Source of the DNA: Polychytrium aggregatum
Lineage: Eukaryota; Chytridiomycota; Chytridiomycetes; Polychytriales
Direction: 5' to 3'
NCBI RefSeq assembly: GCF_025602895.1
Contig: NW_026516378.1
Span: forward strand, 1-64,000
DNA: 64,000 bases
In this document: positions 24,345 through 36,272 of the stretch, piece after piece
Position numbering within the stretch: position 1 is the stretch's first letter
How the letters are laid out: each line of letters opens with the position of its first letter
Notes under the pieces: model-generated
Told to the model about the DNA's origin: nothing
The model's input: only the letters and a program-made list of their open reading frames with translations
Databases searched by the model: none
Position numbers and translations under genes: made by a program

Positions 24345-24989
24345 GGTAAAGTAGTGGCGGTCGAATTCTCTGGGAGGTTCGTATCAAAGCAGCATTGGGA
24401 CGAGGCCAGCGGGGCCTTGGCGAGGGGAAGCACTCACCGTCCAGCGGCCGGGTCTTTGAGCTGCACAGGGCATTGTTTGATGCACCGGTGACCCTGATTG
24501 GAGGTGTCGGGGTCTGTGTCAACCTCCAAGGACTCTACAGGCGAGCTGGCTTCTGCCACAAGGAGGCCGCATCTCACCGAGACAGTATTGACGAGCTTGC
24601 TCACTGGTCGCAGCTCTTCCTCAAGCATGATATCTGGACGACACTTTGTTCACCTTTGGAAGGTCCGTCGAAGCGGCAGGTTGCCACTCTCAAGCCGGCG
24701 GCTTTGAATACTATGCCCGGTCTGGCCAGCCAATCTGGGCCACGTTCGGGCTGGGAGAAATCTGGGCCATGCAGCCCCGGGCCACGAATATCGAGGACAT
24801 CCGTTCGCCGGACAGGGAAGTGATTGATGCATGGGGAGATTCCGCTCGGCCCTCTCCCCCCTCCTCGCCAGTGGTCCTCATCGTCGGTCGCTGTTTTGCG
24901 CTTCCCGCTGGGCAAAAGTCCAGCACGCAAAGCGAGCACTCAATTCGGTTGGCAGCACCAGCAAGCGCCTCTCTCGGGTCCCGGCCTTC
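24345..24989. other. Divergent promoter region between the coiled-coil gene and the LCA5 homologue
   Basis: These 645 bases separate two genes that start away from each other. I see no convincing TATA element. Open frames here lack domain content. A shared regulatory region is possible because the rightward gene encodes a ciliary protein. Confidence 0.35.
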
Positions 24990-27900
24990 ATGGAATCGCT
25001 CTCATTCAGCCTCTACGGCTCCTTTCGAAGCTCCGAGTTTGGATCGGCCGCGCAAAGCCCGCTCGGCTTCGCCTGCTCTGACCGCGGCTACGACATCGAG
25101 GCGAGCAAGCGAGCCACCCCAGGCCTGCCCATCCGGGTCGACAACTCTTACAAAAACTCGCCGTCTTCGTCACGAAAAATCAACAACATGGCGATGCTGT
25201 CCTCCATCGTCGACCGCGCCGGCGAGTGTATCTACGAAGCAGATGGCGGCCGCGTCTCAGTCGCCCCCAAGCACGACGACGGACGAGACATTGATTTGGG
25301 CCACCCAGGCACCCAGGACTGTCTGGTCTCGCCCGATATTCCTCCACGAGTGCTGCCGAGTCTCCTTCGACCTCCGCCCGGTCATGAGCGCCGCACCAAC
25401 ACGGGGCCATCGAAGCATCCAGGAGGGCCGAATGCTCTGTCTGGGAAGCGAGTTTCTCGTGAGAATAGTGAGTCCAGACCGCCGTTGTTCCCCTTGGACA
25501 CTCCGCCATGGCCGGATCTGGCACTGGGGGAGGAGAAATCGCTGGCTCCTCCACCAAGCTTTCAGAAACGGCTTCATTCCCTCTAATTCACTTTTCTGCT
25601 CGCGTCCCGCACCTGTGACCTTGAAGAGAAACCTGCCAGAGGAAGCGGCAGCCACGGTCAAGGCCCAAAGAAAACACACAACCCGCCCAAGAAGCGTAAG
25701 CAGGCAACAACGTCGACGGTCGGCATCATCGCCAACATTGACGAGATTCAGCGTCTCAACAATCTCGTCGACTTTTTCCGCGACCGGCTGCAGAAACTCG
25801 AGGACGAAAGCAAGACAATGAAGATTGTGAGTGGCCAGAGTCTCCTCCTCATGACCTCGATGACTCCACATTGTTGTACCCTGTTGCGGCATCTATGCTG
25901 GCCATTTGAGACACTGATACAGCCCATCGCTTTCTTTCGACTGCAGATCAACCAGCGTCAAAACCAAGCCATCAAAAAGATGGACCGTGATCAAGCTGGC
26001 TTGCCCTCGGTGCTCAGCGGGCTCCATGACGAGCTGCGGGTGCTCAAGGTGGGTCTGGCTGCAGATGTCGAGACACCGAGCTTGCGCCTCGCTGTGGTGG
26101 CGGTCAATGAGCAGCATGTGGCATCTCATGCTTCCCATACACACCATGTGGTCAATGTACTGTACGTGCCGTCAGGTGGAGCGCAAGATCCACATTGAAA
26201 AGCTGATTGCGGCAGACAAGCGGTCGCAGACACAGACTGAGGAGAGTGTTCGCCTGCAAGAAATCGTTGCTAAGCTCAAGGAGCTGCTCAAGGCACGCAA
26301 TCTCGAAGGCGTCGACAAACTACAGGAGCACATCAAACGACTCCGAGATGAACTCGAGGCTCGTGACAACAAAGTCGAGGTGAGCTGCTCCTTCGCAGTA
26401 TTAGAGAGCCACGTCTGTGTCCAAGGCCAGTTGACACTGTTACCTCGGCTCCGAATTGATTTGCGATACAACACCGCTGCGTGATGGCGTTGAGTTCAGA
26501 CTGGATAGTAACTGACACATTATCTGGTGCAATCCACGGATGCACGAACCCGTTACTAAACTGCCAGGAGCTGACGCGCAAGGTTGCCAGCTCCGAGCAC
26601 CTTCGAAACATGGAACTGCGCGAAATCCGATCGAAATACAGCAAGCTCGCGAAAGAGTGCGAGCGACTCAGAGAAGAGAGCGGAAAACTCGCGGCGCAAG
26701 TGCAGGTGAGCGACTGCATTCGGTTGCATTTGACTGCATTCGGTGGCATTTGGCTGCATTCGGTTGCATTTGACTGCATTCGGTGGCATTTGGCTGCATT
26801 CGGTTGCATTTGACTGCATTCGAGGCATCGGCGATCGATAAAGCAGCCCAACACACCAGGGTGGCGAGACAAGCGCGAGCGGGCAAGAGCTGTTTGTGGT
26901 GTTGCTTTCCAAACATGCAATCTGCGAGGTGGGGGCAGCTTCGACCGGTAGTGGTGGTGGCTCATGAGACTCGGTCGTCTGTGTCTGACCACCGTTTCGG
27001 TCTATCCAGGAGAAGGATAGAAAGATTGCGGCAATGTCGATCTACAACAACATTCACCGACCGCGACAGCGCACCATGTCCATGTCCACCGACATGGTTT
27101 GCGAGCTTCCAACTGACGATGAGCCCAACCCAGGCAGTCTGCGCACACTCTCGGAGACGACGCCATATCCCGATCTACCCTTTCGTCTGGCCTACTCGCT
27201 GCCCGGATCGATCCGAGCGCCATCCAACCTGTCGCTTCAGTCGGGAATCTCTCTCTCAAACGATCTATTGACTTTGGAGCGCCTGAATGAACTGGGCTGG
27301 AGCCTCAGTCCGCCTCCAGCAAACTTTGATGAGGATGACAGTCTGGAAGCAAAGACTGGCGCTGCCGCTGCGGAGGAACAGGTCGACGACAGCGCTGCTC
27401 AAGAGATACCGGCGTGTTTCCCGCATACAGACATCCCGCTCGACGGCATTCCAGAGGAACACTGCGACCGTGCCGACGAGGATGACGATCTTGGCTGCCA
27501 TGGCAACGATACGCTCGGAGGATTGTCGGTGCCATCGGATCCTGCCAAAACCCCGCTCAAGCTCAGCGGCGGTGATGAGGCAGTGTATGGCCATGACTTT
27601 CACAGCCCGTCTGCGTCGCCAGTAGCCAGCGGATCTGCCAAGGGCTCTGGTGATAGTCCCGCCGATGACTCTCAGCATGCTCTAGCAATGGACAGTGCCG
27701 GCACAGGCCAAGCACAGGAACAGGAGCACACCGAAACACCTGCGCTGCAACACCCACCATCGACGCCTGCACCTGCGAGCACGAGACGGTTCAAGCCCAA
27801 TTTGTTTTCCAAAATGCGCAAAGAGCCTGCGAAAAGCGCTGTCTCACAGGAGGCAAATCCCAGCATCGATACGCACGACACCAATGCCAGCACACACAGC

Positions 27901-28635
27901 GTCGTCGATCACGAGCCGAAGAACGATGTGCATGAAGCCGATGCCGACAACTCCAGTCACAGCATGCAAAGTGCGAATGCAAGCGACGAGAGTACCAGTC
28001 GTGGGCCAACCGAGGACGAAACGAATACTCCCAAGATCCTTGAGCGACTACCACCTGCCCATGAGCCATTCAGGGACGAGGATGGGTCCGCAAATGACCA
28101 CTCGGTCCAACTAACCGAATCCGAGGCAGAAGGGGCGATGCATGCCGATACCGACAAGATGCCTCCCCGCTTCGACGAGAAACTCCCTGACGAAAGCGGT
28201 ATCGAAGCCAACAGCCAGCGTCCCAAACAGCCGGCCAAGCTGGGAAGACTATCGAATGCCTCGATCTGGCTGCACTCCTCCACACCCGACGCTCTGCCAG
28301 CCAAGAGCAACACAAAGCCCCCAACTCCACTGGAAAGCAAGAGCAAGCCACACAAGCTCGACTTTTTACGAGAGGCGGTCCATGATGGTGCTGCCAAGGC
28401 TGCTGAACGAGATGCCCAGCCATACATCCCAAGCGCCATGGACGGCACACCGCGCAGGAGCCGCAAGGCCGAAAAAACACCGCCGAGCCAGGAACAGAGT
28501 ACTGTCCGGGACGGAAAGCCCCGCGATGGAGATCCTCGCCGACACAAGGGCACTGAGAAGCCCGGCTGGCTCGGCGGCGTTCCGACCCTGAGCAAGCTGA
28601 GCCTTCATGGTGGCAAACCACAGAAGCATGCATGA
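24990..28635 (+). CDS. Lebercilin (LCA5)-like ciliary coiled-coil protein
   Basis: The coding model begins near the ATG at 24990 (MESLSFSLYGSFRSSEFG). A Ser-rich exon leads to the lebercilin domain, encoded in several exons from about 25650 to 27065: IDEIQRLNNLVDFFRDRLQK, INQRQNQAIKKMDRDQAGLP, VERKIHIEKLIAADKRSQTQ, LVKARNLEG-type coil with RDELEARDNKVE, LTRKVASSEHLRNMELREIR and the closing EKDRKIAAMSIYNNIHRPR. Animal lebercilin shows the same order and ends its domain with a similar EKDRELEIKNIY segment. The last exon (about 27009-28635) is a long acidic, Ser/Pro-rich tail. Lebercilin binds intraflagellar transport machinery at the ciliary base and along the axoneme, so a flagellated zoospore is implied. 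The introns include one with a tandem repeat at 26714. The domain call is fairly strong, while the first exon and exact ATG are less sure. Confidence 0.72.
26714..26822 (+). repeat. 20-base minisatellite in an LCA5-like intron
   Basis: About five and a half tandem copies of a 20-base unit, CTGCATTCGGTTGCATTTGA, alternate with the variant CTGCATTCGGTGGCATTTGG, giving a 40-base higher-order period. The array begins a few bases after the donor site of this intron. Confidence 0.9.
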
Positions 28636-28717
28636 TTGCAGCCCGATCAGCAGGGGGAAGGTTGTGGTGCCTGCCACAAGACACTTTCGAGAGAGAGAGA
28701 TGCAAAGCAGGGGTTGT

Positions 28718-30030
28718 TCATTGTTCAGATGCAGAAGAAGAACAGAGACGCTTGCACATGATCTCATAGGAAGCATCGTCGGGGCTGATGCCGTCCCTTT
28801 CGTATCTGAACCGAGGCGAAACGAACGGGCAAGTGAGAGAGTGGATCGATGTGGACCCGACTGCGTTCATGCCGAGGCGGGCTCATTCTCGCTGCTGATG
28901 GAGGCGCTCCACGCCGGATACGATGATCGGCCTACCCCAGATGAGCATAGAACCGAGTTGCCCGGTCGTTGCTCTTGAACGTCGTCAGCATGGCCTTGCG
29001 CATTCCGGTGTCCCGTCCGATGTGCTCCATGGCGTCCAGTAGCTGGCGGCCGATGCCCTTGCCCTGCTGGGACTCTGCGATCTGCAATTCGTAGCTGTGT
29101 CCAGGCGTCCAACCAAGGCAAAGGGTTGTTGTGAGGAGTTGCTGCGACAGTTCATGATCGCCTGGCCGCCGGCATTCGATTCGTATCCTCATGATCGGCT
29201 GGCCGCCAGATTCAGTCCCCTCACTCGCCAACCTGCGCTATGCTCCTGTCGCCACGACACAGGGCAATATCTCACCAGTAGATGGCCGCCTGCTGAGGCA
29301 GATACGGACCGCCATCGGTGCAGTCCTCCATCACGAATTGGAAGTGGACAAATCCGAGCGGGGTCTGGGAGGTGCGATCGAGGGCAAAGAGGTACCGGGA
29401 CGACTTGCTGGACATCTCGGCCCGCTTGCCCTCATCCGACCAGCTCATGGGACCATCGCGATCGTAGCTGGAGCAGGGGGGTTGGGACGGGATTGGTCCA
29501 GTAGAGACCGCACGGATGTCGTTAGCCTGGCGAGCCGGGCGAGCCATGAGAGTACAGCTGCGGATGGACGAATCTTGGGATGCCCGGCATGTGAAGGACC
29601 GATGCTGCATGAGAGACAGAGCGGCGCCGGCAAAACGTACAAATCCTTGACGTTGATCGAGACAAGGTCAAACGCCCAGTCCTGGAGACTGGCGGGGAGA
29701 GTTGTGATCGAATAGAAGCAGAACTGGACGGAAGCGCTGCTCGCAGGCAAGATGTCGACAAAGTCGCTCCGCTGCAACAGGACAGGATGCATGAGACAGA
29801 TCATCAAAGGGTCGCGCAATGGATAGACCGTCATCGGCAGAGGGAAGCCGTCGACAACGATGCGAGGTGCTTGGTCGTCGGGAAGCCACCGATTGGCTTA
29901 CTCGGTTGGCCGCTCGGATGCGATCCCTCTCTGCAGCCAGAGCAGCAGCGATCTTGGCCCGCCTCGAGGTGGTCTTGAGGACAGCGCGCCGCCTGGATGA
30001 GGGTTGCTTTGCGATCTTGCCGGACGGCAT
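28718..30030 (-). CDS. N-alpha-acetyltransferase 40 (NatD)-like, GNAT fold
   Basis: The start at 30030 gives a basic N-terminus (MPSGKIAKQPSSRRRAVLKT) typical of proteins that act on histone tails. Middle exons contain ASLQDWAFDLVSINVKDLY, DGPMSWSDEGKRAEM and SRYLFALDRTSQTPLGFVHF. The acetyl-CoA-binding exon reads YELQIAESQQGKGIGRQLLD with the Q-x-x-G-x-G pyrophosphate loop, then MRKAMLTTFKSNDRATRFYA. A final exon (28805-28718) restores the frame across an intron with a GG|A split glycine and reads YERDGISPDDASYEI, which matches the NAA40 C-terminus. NatD acetylates the N-termini of histones H4 and H2A. It lies convergent to the LCA5-like gene (83 bases between stops) and divergent to the first WASP gene. 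The order of motifs favours NAA40 over other GNATs. Confidence 0.8.
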
Positions 30031-30458
30031 GGTGGGGGCGAGGGCAAAGGCAGTGGCGAGTGTTCCGAATGGATGGTGTGGTTGATACGGGCATGGGCTG
30101 GTGACGGATTGGCCGTCGCCGCCCTGAAGACGACCCCGCCCTGCCGGGGCATTGCGACAATCGACCGATCACGGACATTGTCACTGAAGCCGCCCAACGG
30201 AGCGCAAAAGCGAGATCGACAGAACCCGAGAAGCCGCAGCGTTGCATTCGGCGAACGAGCGACATCGCTCGAGGAAAGAGCGGGAACAGGGCCTGCCCCT
30301 CCATTCCAGTTGCAGCCGGACTCTCAAGCACATCGGTTTGGCTTCTGCAGGTCCGTCGATTGCTCCCAAGGCCAAAATCCAACCGTCCGTTCGAGACGTC
30401 GCCCTCGCCTCTCTTACCCCCCCCCCACTCGAAGCTACGAGCCCCGCTATTGCCCACG
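30031..30458. other. Divergent promoter region, NAA40-like and WASP-1
   Basis: These 428 bases lie between two divergent starts. A C-rich run (CCCCCCCCCC) occurs near 30419-30428, close to the WASP start. No TATA element is evident. Confidence 0.35.
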
Positions 30459-33309
30459 ATGTCGCTCTCGCAGGCAGAGGAAGCCGCCATCGGCCGAGCC
30501 GTCGATTCCAGGGAGTCGGTTCTCACCCAGGCCGCCGCACGCGTCTATCTGGCCAAAGGCAACCCGGGGCAGTGGCGATACGAGATAACCGGGGCAGCAA
30601 TACTGGTCCGTGGAGAGAACGGATCCCGCAGCATCAAAGTGATGTCGGTCGAGGTGGGCATGAGAATTACCGATGCAGAGACAAGCGCGAGATGCACGAG
30701 TAACGCTGGGGGAGGAAGGACCGACAGAGATGAGCACGGATGGATGGGGTTGAGAAGTGCAAGCAGCACAGTGCTCAGGCACGAGCAAAGGGAATTGCAC
30801 AATCAGAGCGATGCTCGGCAGTCAGTGAGAGTTGTGATGGACCAAGCGCCAGCAGGAAGCGCTCGGGCCAGTCGTATTCGTGGATGTAGCAAATGCTGCT
30901 CCGAGTCACTTGTCCCGAACCAACCAACCCACGCTGCATTCTCGTGCTTCTGGCAGAGCCAACAGATCCAGTGGCAAACGCCTCTTCAAGACGACGCCGA
31001 GTATCTCGAGGATCGCCCGTATTTCCACAGCTTTCCCAGCGACAAGCACCAGTGCATGGTTGGTCTCTCGTTTGCAAACGAATCCGAGGCCAAGACGTTC
31101 CTCAAGCAGGTGCAGCTCAAGGATTACGAGGACAAGCCGTCCCAGCCCGTCGCAAGGGCCCCTTCAACGACAGGCAGAGCACCCCCGCCTGCAGTACCAT
31201 CGAATCCGCCGCCTGTGGAAATCTCTCGGCTTGGAGCGCCGGCTCTGACCCCACAGCGGCTGTCTACGACCAACGCTGGTGCTTCGAGGAACGATGGCTA
31301 CCTCGCGCCGACGGGTGAGCAACAGAAAGGGCTGCCATTGAAAGGTGTTTGGGCAGAGGAGACGGTTAAGCGATGCGAACTCCTCTTGTAGCGTCCGATA
31401 TCAATCGCGGCTCATGCTTTTGGATGTTGGTTCCTCCTCAGGACAAGCTCCCATCAGCAAGAGTATGAGCACCCCTAATCGAAGCGATAGCAGCCAAAGC
31501 CTCAGCAAGCAGGCCAAGGACAGCGGCGGCGGTGGATTCTTTTCAATGGGCAAGAAGAACGACAGCAAAGGCGGCAAGAACAAGTCCCAAAAGGTCACCA
31601 AAGAAATGATTAGCGGCCCAAGTAACTTTGAGTATGTGCAGACCAGTCGGAGGGTGTGGACGATGGCGCGATATGGCATCTGCATCCAAGATTGGAACCT
31701 CGACGAGGTCTGCAGCTCAACAATGTATCCATCGACACTTTGGCTGATCTGGCCGTCTCTTCAGGCATATTTCCCATGTTGGATTCGACAAGCAAAAGGG
31801 GTTCACGGTGAGTATCACCCTTTGCAGGCGTTCAGAGGTTCGGGTGTCGAAGCGGCCATAGCCATTCGTCCTGGTGGATTGGCGGCTTCAGGGCAGTCGT
31901 TTGCTTGGGCGTCTTGAGGGCGATTTGGATGATCGCCCGGACTTGCCTGTCGGTCCCGTTGGAACTCAATCCGGCCATCTCTGTTTGCGACCTTGCCCGG
32001 CACAGACACAAAACATTCCTCAGGAATGGAAGCTTGTGTTTGAAAAGGCGGGCATCACCGAGCAGCAGTACAGGGAAGACAAAAAAATCAGGAAAGCAGT
32101 CAACAAGTTCATGAAGGAGCACGGCGACGAAATTGCACTCCAGAGCCAGACTGCGACAGCACCTCCTCCGCCAACCCGAGCCGCGCCAGGTGTGTCTTCG
32201 TCTTGGGGACGGGTGTCGGTTTGCAGTGGCAATAGCGGCGCAGTATCGTTCGTGTCGACGAGAAGAACGTCGCTTGCGCTCGAAATGTGTCGATAGTTTG
32301 GAGGGCCGATATGACTGGGAGTGATCCGCCTGCCCACACCTTACTGCTGCGCTGCAGTCAGCCATGTCGAGTTATGCCAAACCCCTTCCGGGTGAAGCCG
32401 CTGTTTGCCACCCACACCTTTCGTTTGAAAGGGAGCTTCTTGAACTCGGTTTGCTGATGTAAATTTGGCTGTTGCTTTCTGGGGATGCGTTTCTCGCAGC
32501 ACCTCCTGTGGCTGCAGCCTCGCCTGCACCTCAGCGACCCGCTCCGCCAGTGCCTGCTCCTCGGCGAGGAGCACCTCCTCCTCCGCCTTCGAGAGGGACG
32601 GCTCAGTCGTCGAACGCTTCCCCGGCTGCCGGCCCGCCTCCAGTTCCAGCAAGCCGAGCCCCACCTCCTATTCCGGCGCGGGAGGCTGCAGGACCACCAC
32701 CGATTCCCGGGCGCTCCCAGCCAGCACCGCCGGCACCGCCAGCACCAGTCTCCGCCCCACCCCCGGCCCCAGCACTCCCTCCGCGAGGATCATCCGGGCC
32801 ACCACCGCCTCCCCCACTGCCAGCGGCAGGAGGCCCTCCTCCTCCGCCTCCTCCCCCTGGACCACCACTTCGAGCACCCGACAGCGACGAACGAAGCGGA
32901 TCCGCATCAACGCCTGTGCTGCGGACTGCCAGGAGCGAGTCTACGCCAGACTCGCGCAACCAGTTGTTGGATGCCATCCAGCAAGGAACCAAGCTACGGT
33001 CAGTGCATGACCGCCAGGTCTCGGCACCAGCCCCGGAACCTGCCAAGGACGTGGGTGATCTGGCAGCGATTCTGAAGGCCGCGCTGCAGAACCGAAACCA
33101 GGTTATGGCAGGTAGGTTCTATCGAAGCGGAAACGGGAGAAAGTGTGGCCTGGGCTATGGCGGATGGGATCGAGCCCGTTTATGAAAGCAGAGGGTGGAT
33201 CCAGCACGATCTCGATGATATCGATGGCTCGCTAACGTGCCATTGCTCGGGCGATGCGACAGACTCCTCCGACGAAGACGAAGAAGACGAAGAAGAAGAC
33301 TGGAGCTAG
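30459..33309 (+). CDS. WASP family actin-nucleation promoter, copy 1 (WH1-CRIB-polyPro-WH2-acidic)
   Basis: The full WASP layout is visible. Exons 30459-30654 and about 30957-31314 encode the WH1 domain (AAARVYLAKGNPGQWRYEI; RPYFHSFPSDKHQCMVGLSF). The exon from 31442 carries a basic stretch (KKNDSKGGKNKSQKVTKEM) and the start of the CRIB motif, ISGPSNFEY, which continues in the next exon as HISHVGFDKQKGFT. The GTPase-binding/autoinhibitory region follows at about 32006-32189 (NIPQEWKLVFEKAGITEQQY). Exon 32500-33111 is polyproline, then WH2 (RNQLLDAIQQGTKLRSV) and the central helix (DLAAILKAALQNRNQ). The last exon 33263-33309 is acidic and ends EEEDWS with the Trp that contacts Arp2/3. Binding of a Rho-type GTPase such as Cdc42 to the CRIB would release the WH2-central-acidic tail to activate Arp2/3. 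Yeast Las17 lacks CRIB, so this is the ancestral-type protein. The intron inside CRIB appears to use a GC donor. Confidence 0.9.
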
Positions 33310-34130
33310 AACTGCGCCGGGGGGCGGGGCACGACGCCAGGAGTCGCTTGAGGAGCTGAATGCACTGCATCAAACTGAAGAGAAAACGAGAACGCTGCGA
33401 TTGTATCGCCGACACTGGCTTTCTTTGGATATGAATATACACGCCTCCGTTGCCATCCACTCTGCCATCCACGTTGATAGGCGCTGCAGTGTGGAATTGT
33501 GTGCAATCCAGCAGCGGAGGGACGATCCGAGGTCTGCACGAGACCTGTCAAATAGCGATCGCTGACTGTCAATCCCGGAGTGCGACCGGGTTTGTGTGCG
33601 GCTCATTCCGGCCCTCGATTACCGTCAAGGAACGCGGAATATGGCTCATCCCAGCGCCCAGACATCGTCAGGAAAGAAAGGCGCCGCTCGGCCAAGGGAT
33701 CTGGTTGTCCGAGCCCACAAGTGTCAGAGTGATGCTGCTCCACAGTGGCCGGTCATGCTGGACCATGGAGAGCTGGGCCGGTGGCCGGTGGCTGACAACT
33801 GGTCACCAGCAACAGCCGGGCGATTGGCAAATCTCAGCGGGCAGCCCAGGCCCCCCCCCGTGGCCCCGGACAGCCGCCACGCAGCGGCAACCAGAGCCGG
33901 CCCTGGCCCAGGAGAAACCAACCAAGGCGGCCGGGGCAAACGAGTGGACGAGGCGGGCGGACCATGTGAGGGGCACAGACCAGCGTCGCGCGGCCCTGGG
34001 TGCGCCGAGTGGTTCGATGCTGGGCTGGATCGGCGTTATGGGCGACGGCAGGGCAAGGCCCATGGCCGCAGGGCTCGGTGGTGGATGGAGCGTCGGTGGC
34101 GAGTGAGAAGCGGTCGATAGGACATGGATG

Positions 34131-34184
34131 ATGGTTGCAGGGTGAATGGTGGTTGCAGGGTGAATGGTGCTGGCTGGGTGAATG
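34131..34184 (+). repeat. 18-base tandem repeat, three copies
   Basis: A unit close to ATGGTGGTTGCAGGGTGA occurs three times with small differences, downstream of WASP-1. Confidence 0.7.
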
Positions 34185-34240
34185 ACGATTGGTGGCGAGT
34201 CTGGTCCTGATGGCGAGACACCCGGCACCGGGGCGGCCGC

Positions 34241-34420
34241 CGACATCAACTCTGACACTCACATCAACTCCGGCACCCACATCAACTTCAACGTCAACAT
34301 CAACTTCAACACCGGCATCAACTTCAACGTCAACATCAACTTCAACACCGGCATCAACATCAACTTCAACACCCGCATCAACATCAACTTCAACACCCGC
34401 ATCAACATCAACGCCGACAC
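34241..34420 (+). repeat. Degenerate CATCAACTTCAACACC minisatellite
   Basis: Repeated blocks built from ACATCAACTTCAAC with variable GTC, ACC or CGC joints run for about 180 bases. All frames stay open through it, which is a property of the repeat rather than evidence for a gene. Confidence 0.75.
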
Positions 34421-34730
34421 CGGCGCTGTCCCTCGCCGCACCCATTCCGCAGCGCGTGGCCACAAGAAAGGGCGCACAGGCGCTTGGCACCAGTCGCCCT
34501 TTGGGCGGCACACGCCGATTGGTGCAGCGGTCGCACGGGAAAGGGCGGCGCCCTGTGTGTGTGTGCGTTGTGGTTGTTGGCTGTGCATTGTTGGCTGTGG
34601 GTGCTGTGTGCTGTGTGACCGGAGGGATGCGATCATGCCGGCTGGCCTGCAGCGACAGTGTGCGCGGGGGGAAGTGTGTTGGGCACGCTCGGCGTCGCAC
34701 AGGCAGCTGCCAATGGATGGAAGGGGATAC

Positions 34731-34734
34731 AGCC

Positions 34735-34833
<99 letters not shown>

Positions 34834-34845
34834 ACAACAACAGCT

Positions 34846-34877
<32 letters not shown>

Positions 34878-34899
34878 CACAGCAACAGCAACAGCAACC
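34731..34899 (+). repeat. CAACAG hexanucleotide microsatellite
   Basis: About 28 near-perfect units of CAACAG with a few interruptions (CCACAG, CAACAACAA, CTGCAA). In one plus-strand frame it would read polyglutamine, and in the others Asn-Ser or Thr-Ala. It sits in the presumed leader of YAK1. Confidence 0.9.
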
Positions 34900-36230
34900 A
34901 CCCCCGTTCTGTGTCGCAGCTGCCACAGCACCCCCCCACTGCGGCCCCACAGACTCCAGTCTTAATTCCTGTCCTTCCTGGCTCGCTCGTTCGCATGCAT
35001 CTGGTGATAAGCCTTCTCTGATCCATCGCACCCACCCGGCCTGCCATATCCGCCGCCTCCTGTGTTTCCCGCTCGGCCCTGCTCCAGCGGCCTCACTGTC
35101 GCCTTTGTCTTCCGGGGGGGTGAGCATCCGTCGGCTGTCCCATGTCTTTGCGTCTCCTGTCGTGCTTCTGCCCGCTGCTTCCGGCTCTCTCCCGGCTCGC
35201 TTCGTCTGGCCTGCTTCCCCCTTCCCCCTCCTCTGCTTGCACCCGAACTTGCTTTCAAGCTCGCTTCTTCCAACCCGGAGCCCCGTCTTTGCCCCCTCCC
35301 TGCTGCCACTGCTGCTCCTGTCTCTCTCCTTCGGGCTCTCTTGCACGCGCTCCTGCTTTCCTCATTGTCCCGCCACATTATTCGGTCATCCCCTGTCTGC
35401 GTCTCTCGCATTCTGTGGCTCCTCATACCGCTGGCTTGCGTTGTTGACCCGCGCTGGCTTCTCTTCCAGGCTCGACTTGAATCTCCACGCCTATTTTCGG
35501 TGTGATCTTGCTCTGCAACGGCCTATTTCGCCCTCAGGTACGTTTCGTTTCCCCTGTCGAGCGATGCGACCCTCCCCGTGGCATGACACGGCTGCGACCC
35601 GACCCAAGAAAAGCCAATCCCCTCCAAAACGTCACCGAGAGGCAAGACCTGGACAACGAGGACACGCTGGAGCAAGCGCTTGGGACACGGGCCTTCGCGG
35701 CAGATTTCTCTCGGGAGTGTCGAGAGCCGGTCGGGTCTGCTCTGGTGGTGCCCGCATCGGCTCGTGCACCGGTTTGGCCATGCCTCCGACGACCCAGCCT
35801 TCCCCTGCTGTTTCTCATCCGATTCGACTCGGCCCGGCCCCCTCAATCGCCCCCAGCTCGTCTCAGCTCGGCTCGACTCGGCCCCCTCAATCGTCTCAGT
35901 CGCCGCACACTCTCACGCTGGATCGCCTCGCCCAGGGCTGATCTGCCCTGTCTGCCTTCGATCGACTTGACTCCTGACCTGCTGTCAGCCTCAGCTCGGC
36001 TTTTCTTGCCTTCCCCCGCCCTGGCTCTCCTTTCTGGCAATCGTCGGCTGCCACTAACCCATCAACACCCGTTCTCCTGGCTGCCAACCTGGCTGCCATC
36101 CCGGTTGCCTCCCCTTCCCCACTTTGATTTTCACTACAATTACTCGGTGCAGCCGATTCAAGAGCACCACGCCTGCCTCCTCGCTCTCCTCAATCATCAG
36201 CGCTGAGGCCGCTACGTGCTCGTCCCCTGT

Positions 36231-36272
36231 CTGAACTGAACTGAACCGAACTGAACCGAACTGAACTGAACT
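36231..36272 (+). repeat. GAACT/GAACC pentanucleotide repeat
   Basis: Eight or so units of CTGAA/CCGAA lie about 80 bases upstream of the YAK1 start codon. Confidence 0.8.

Noticed and set aside
33834-34931. Minus-strand frame with Ala-Val repeats
   Set aside because: It is the antisense reading of the same tandem repeats and shows no real protein features.
34658-35941. Long plus-strand frame with polyglutamine, 427 codons
   Set aside because: Openness is explained by the CAACAG array and CT-rich DNA; the non-repeat part has no domain and its composition shifts with the DNA. It sits in the likely YAK1 leader.
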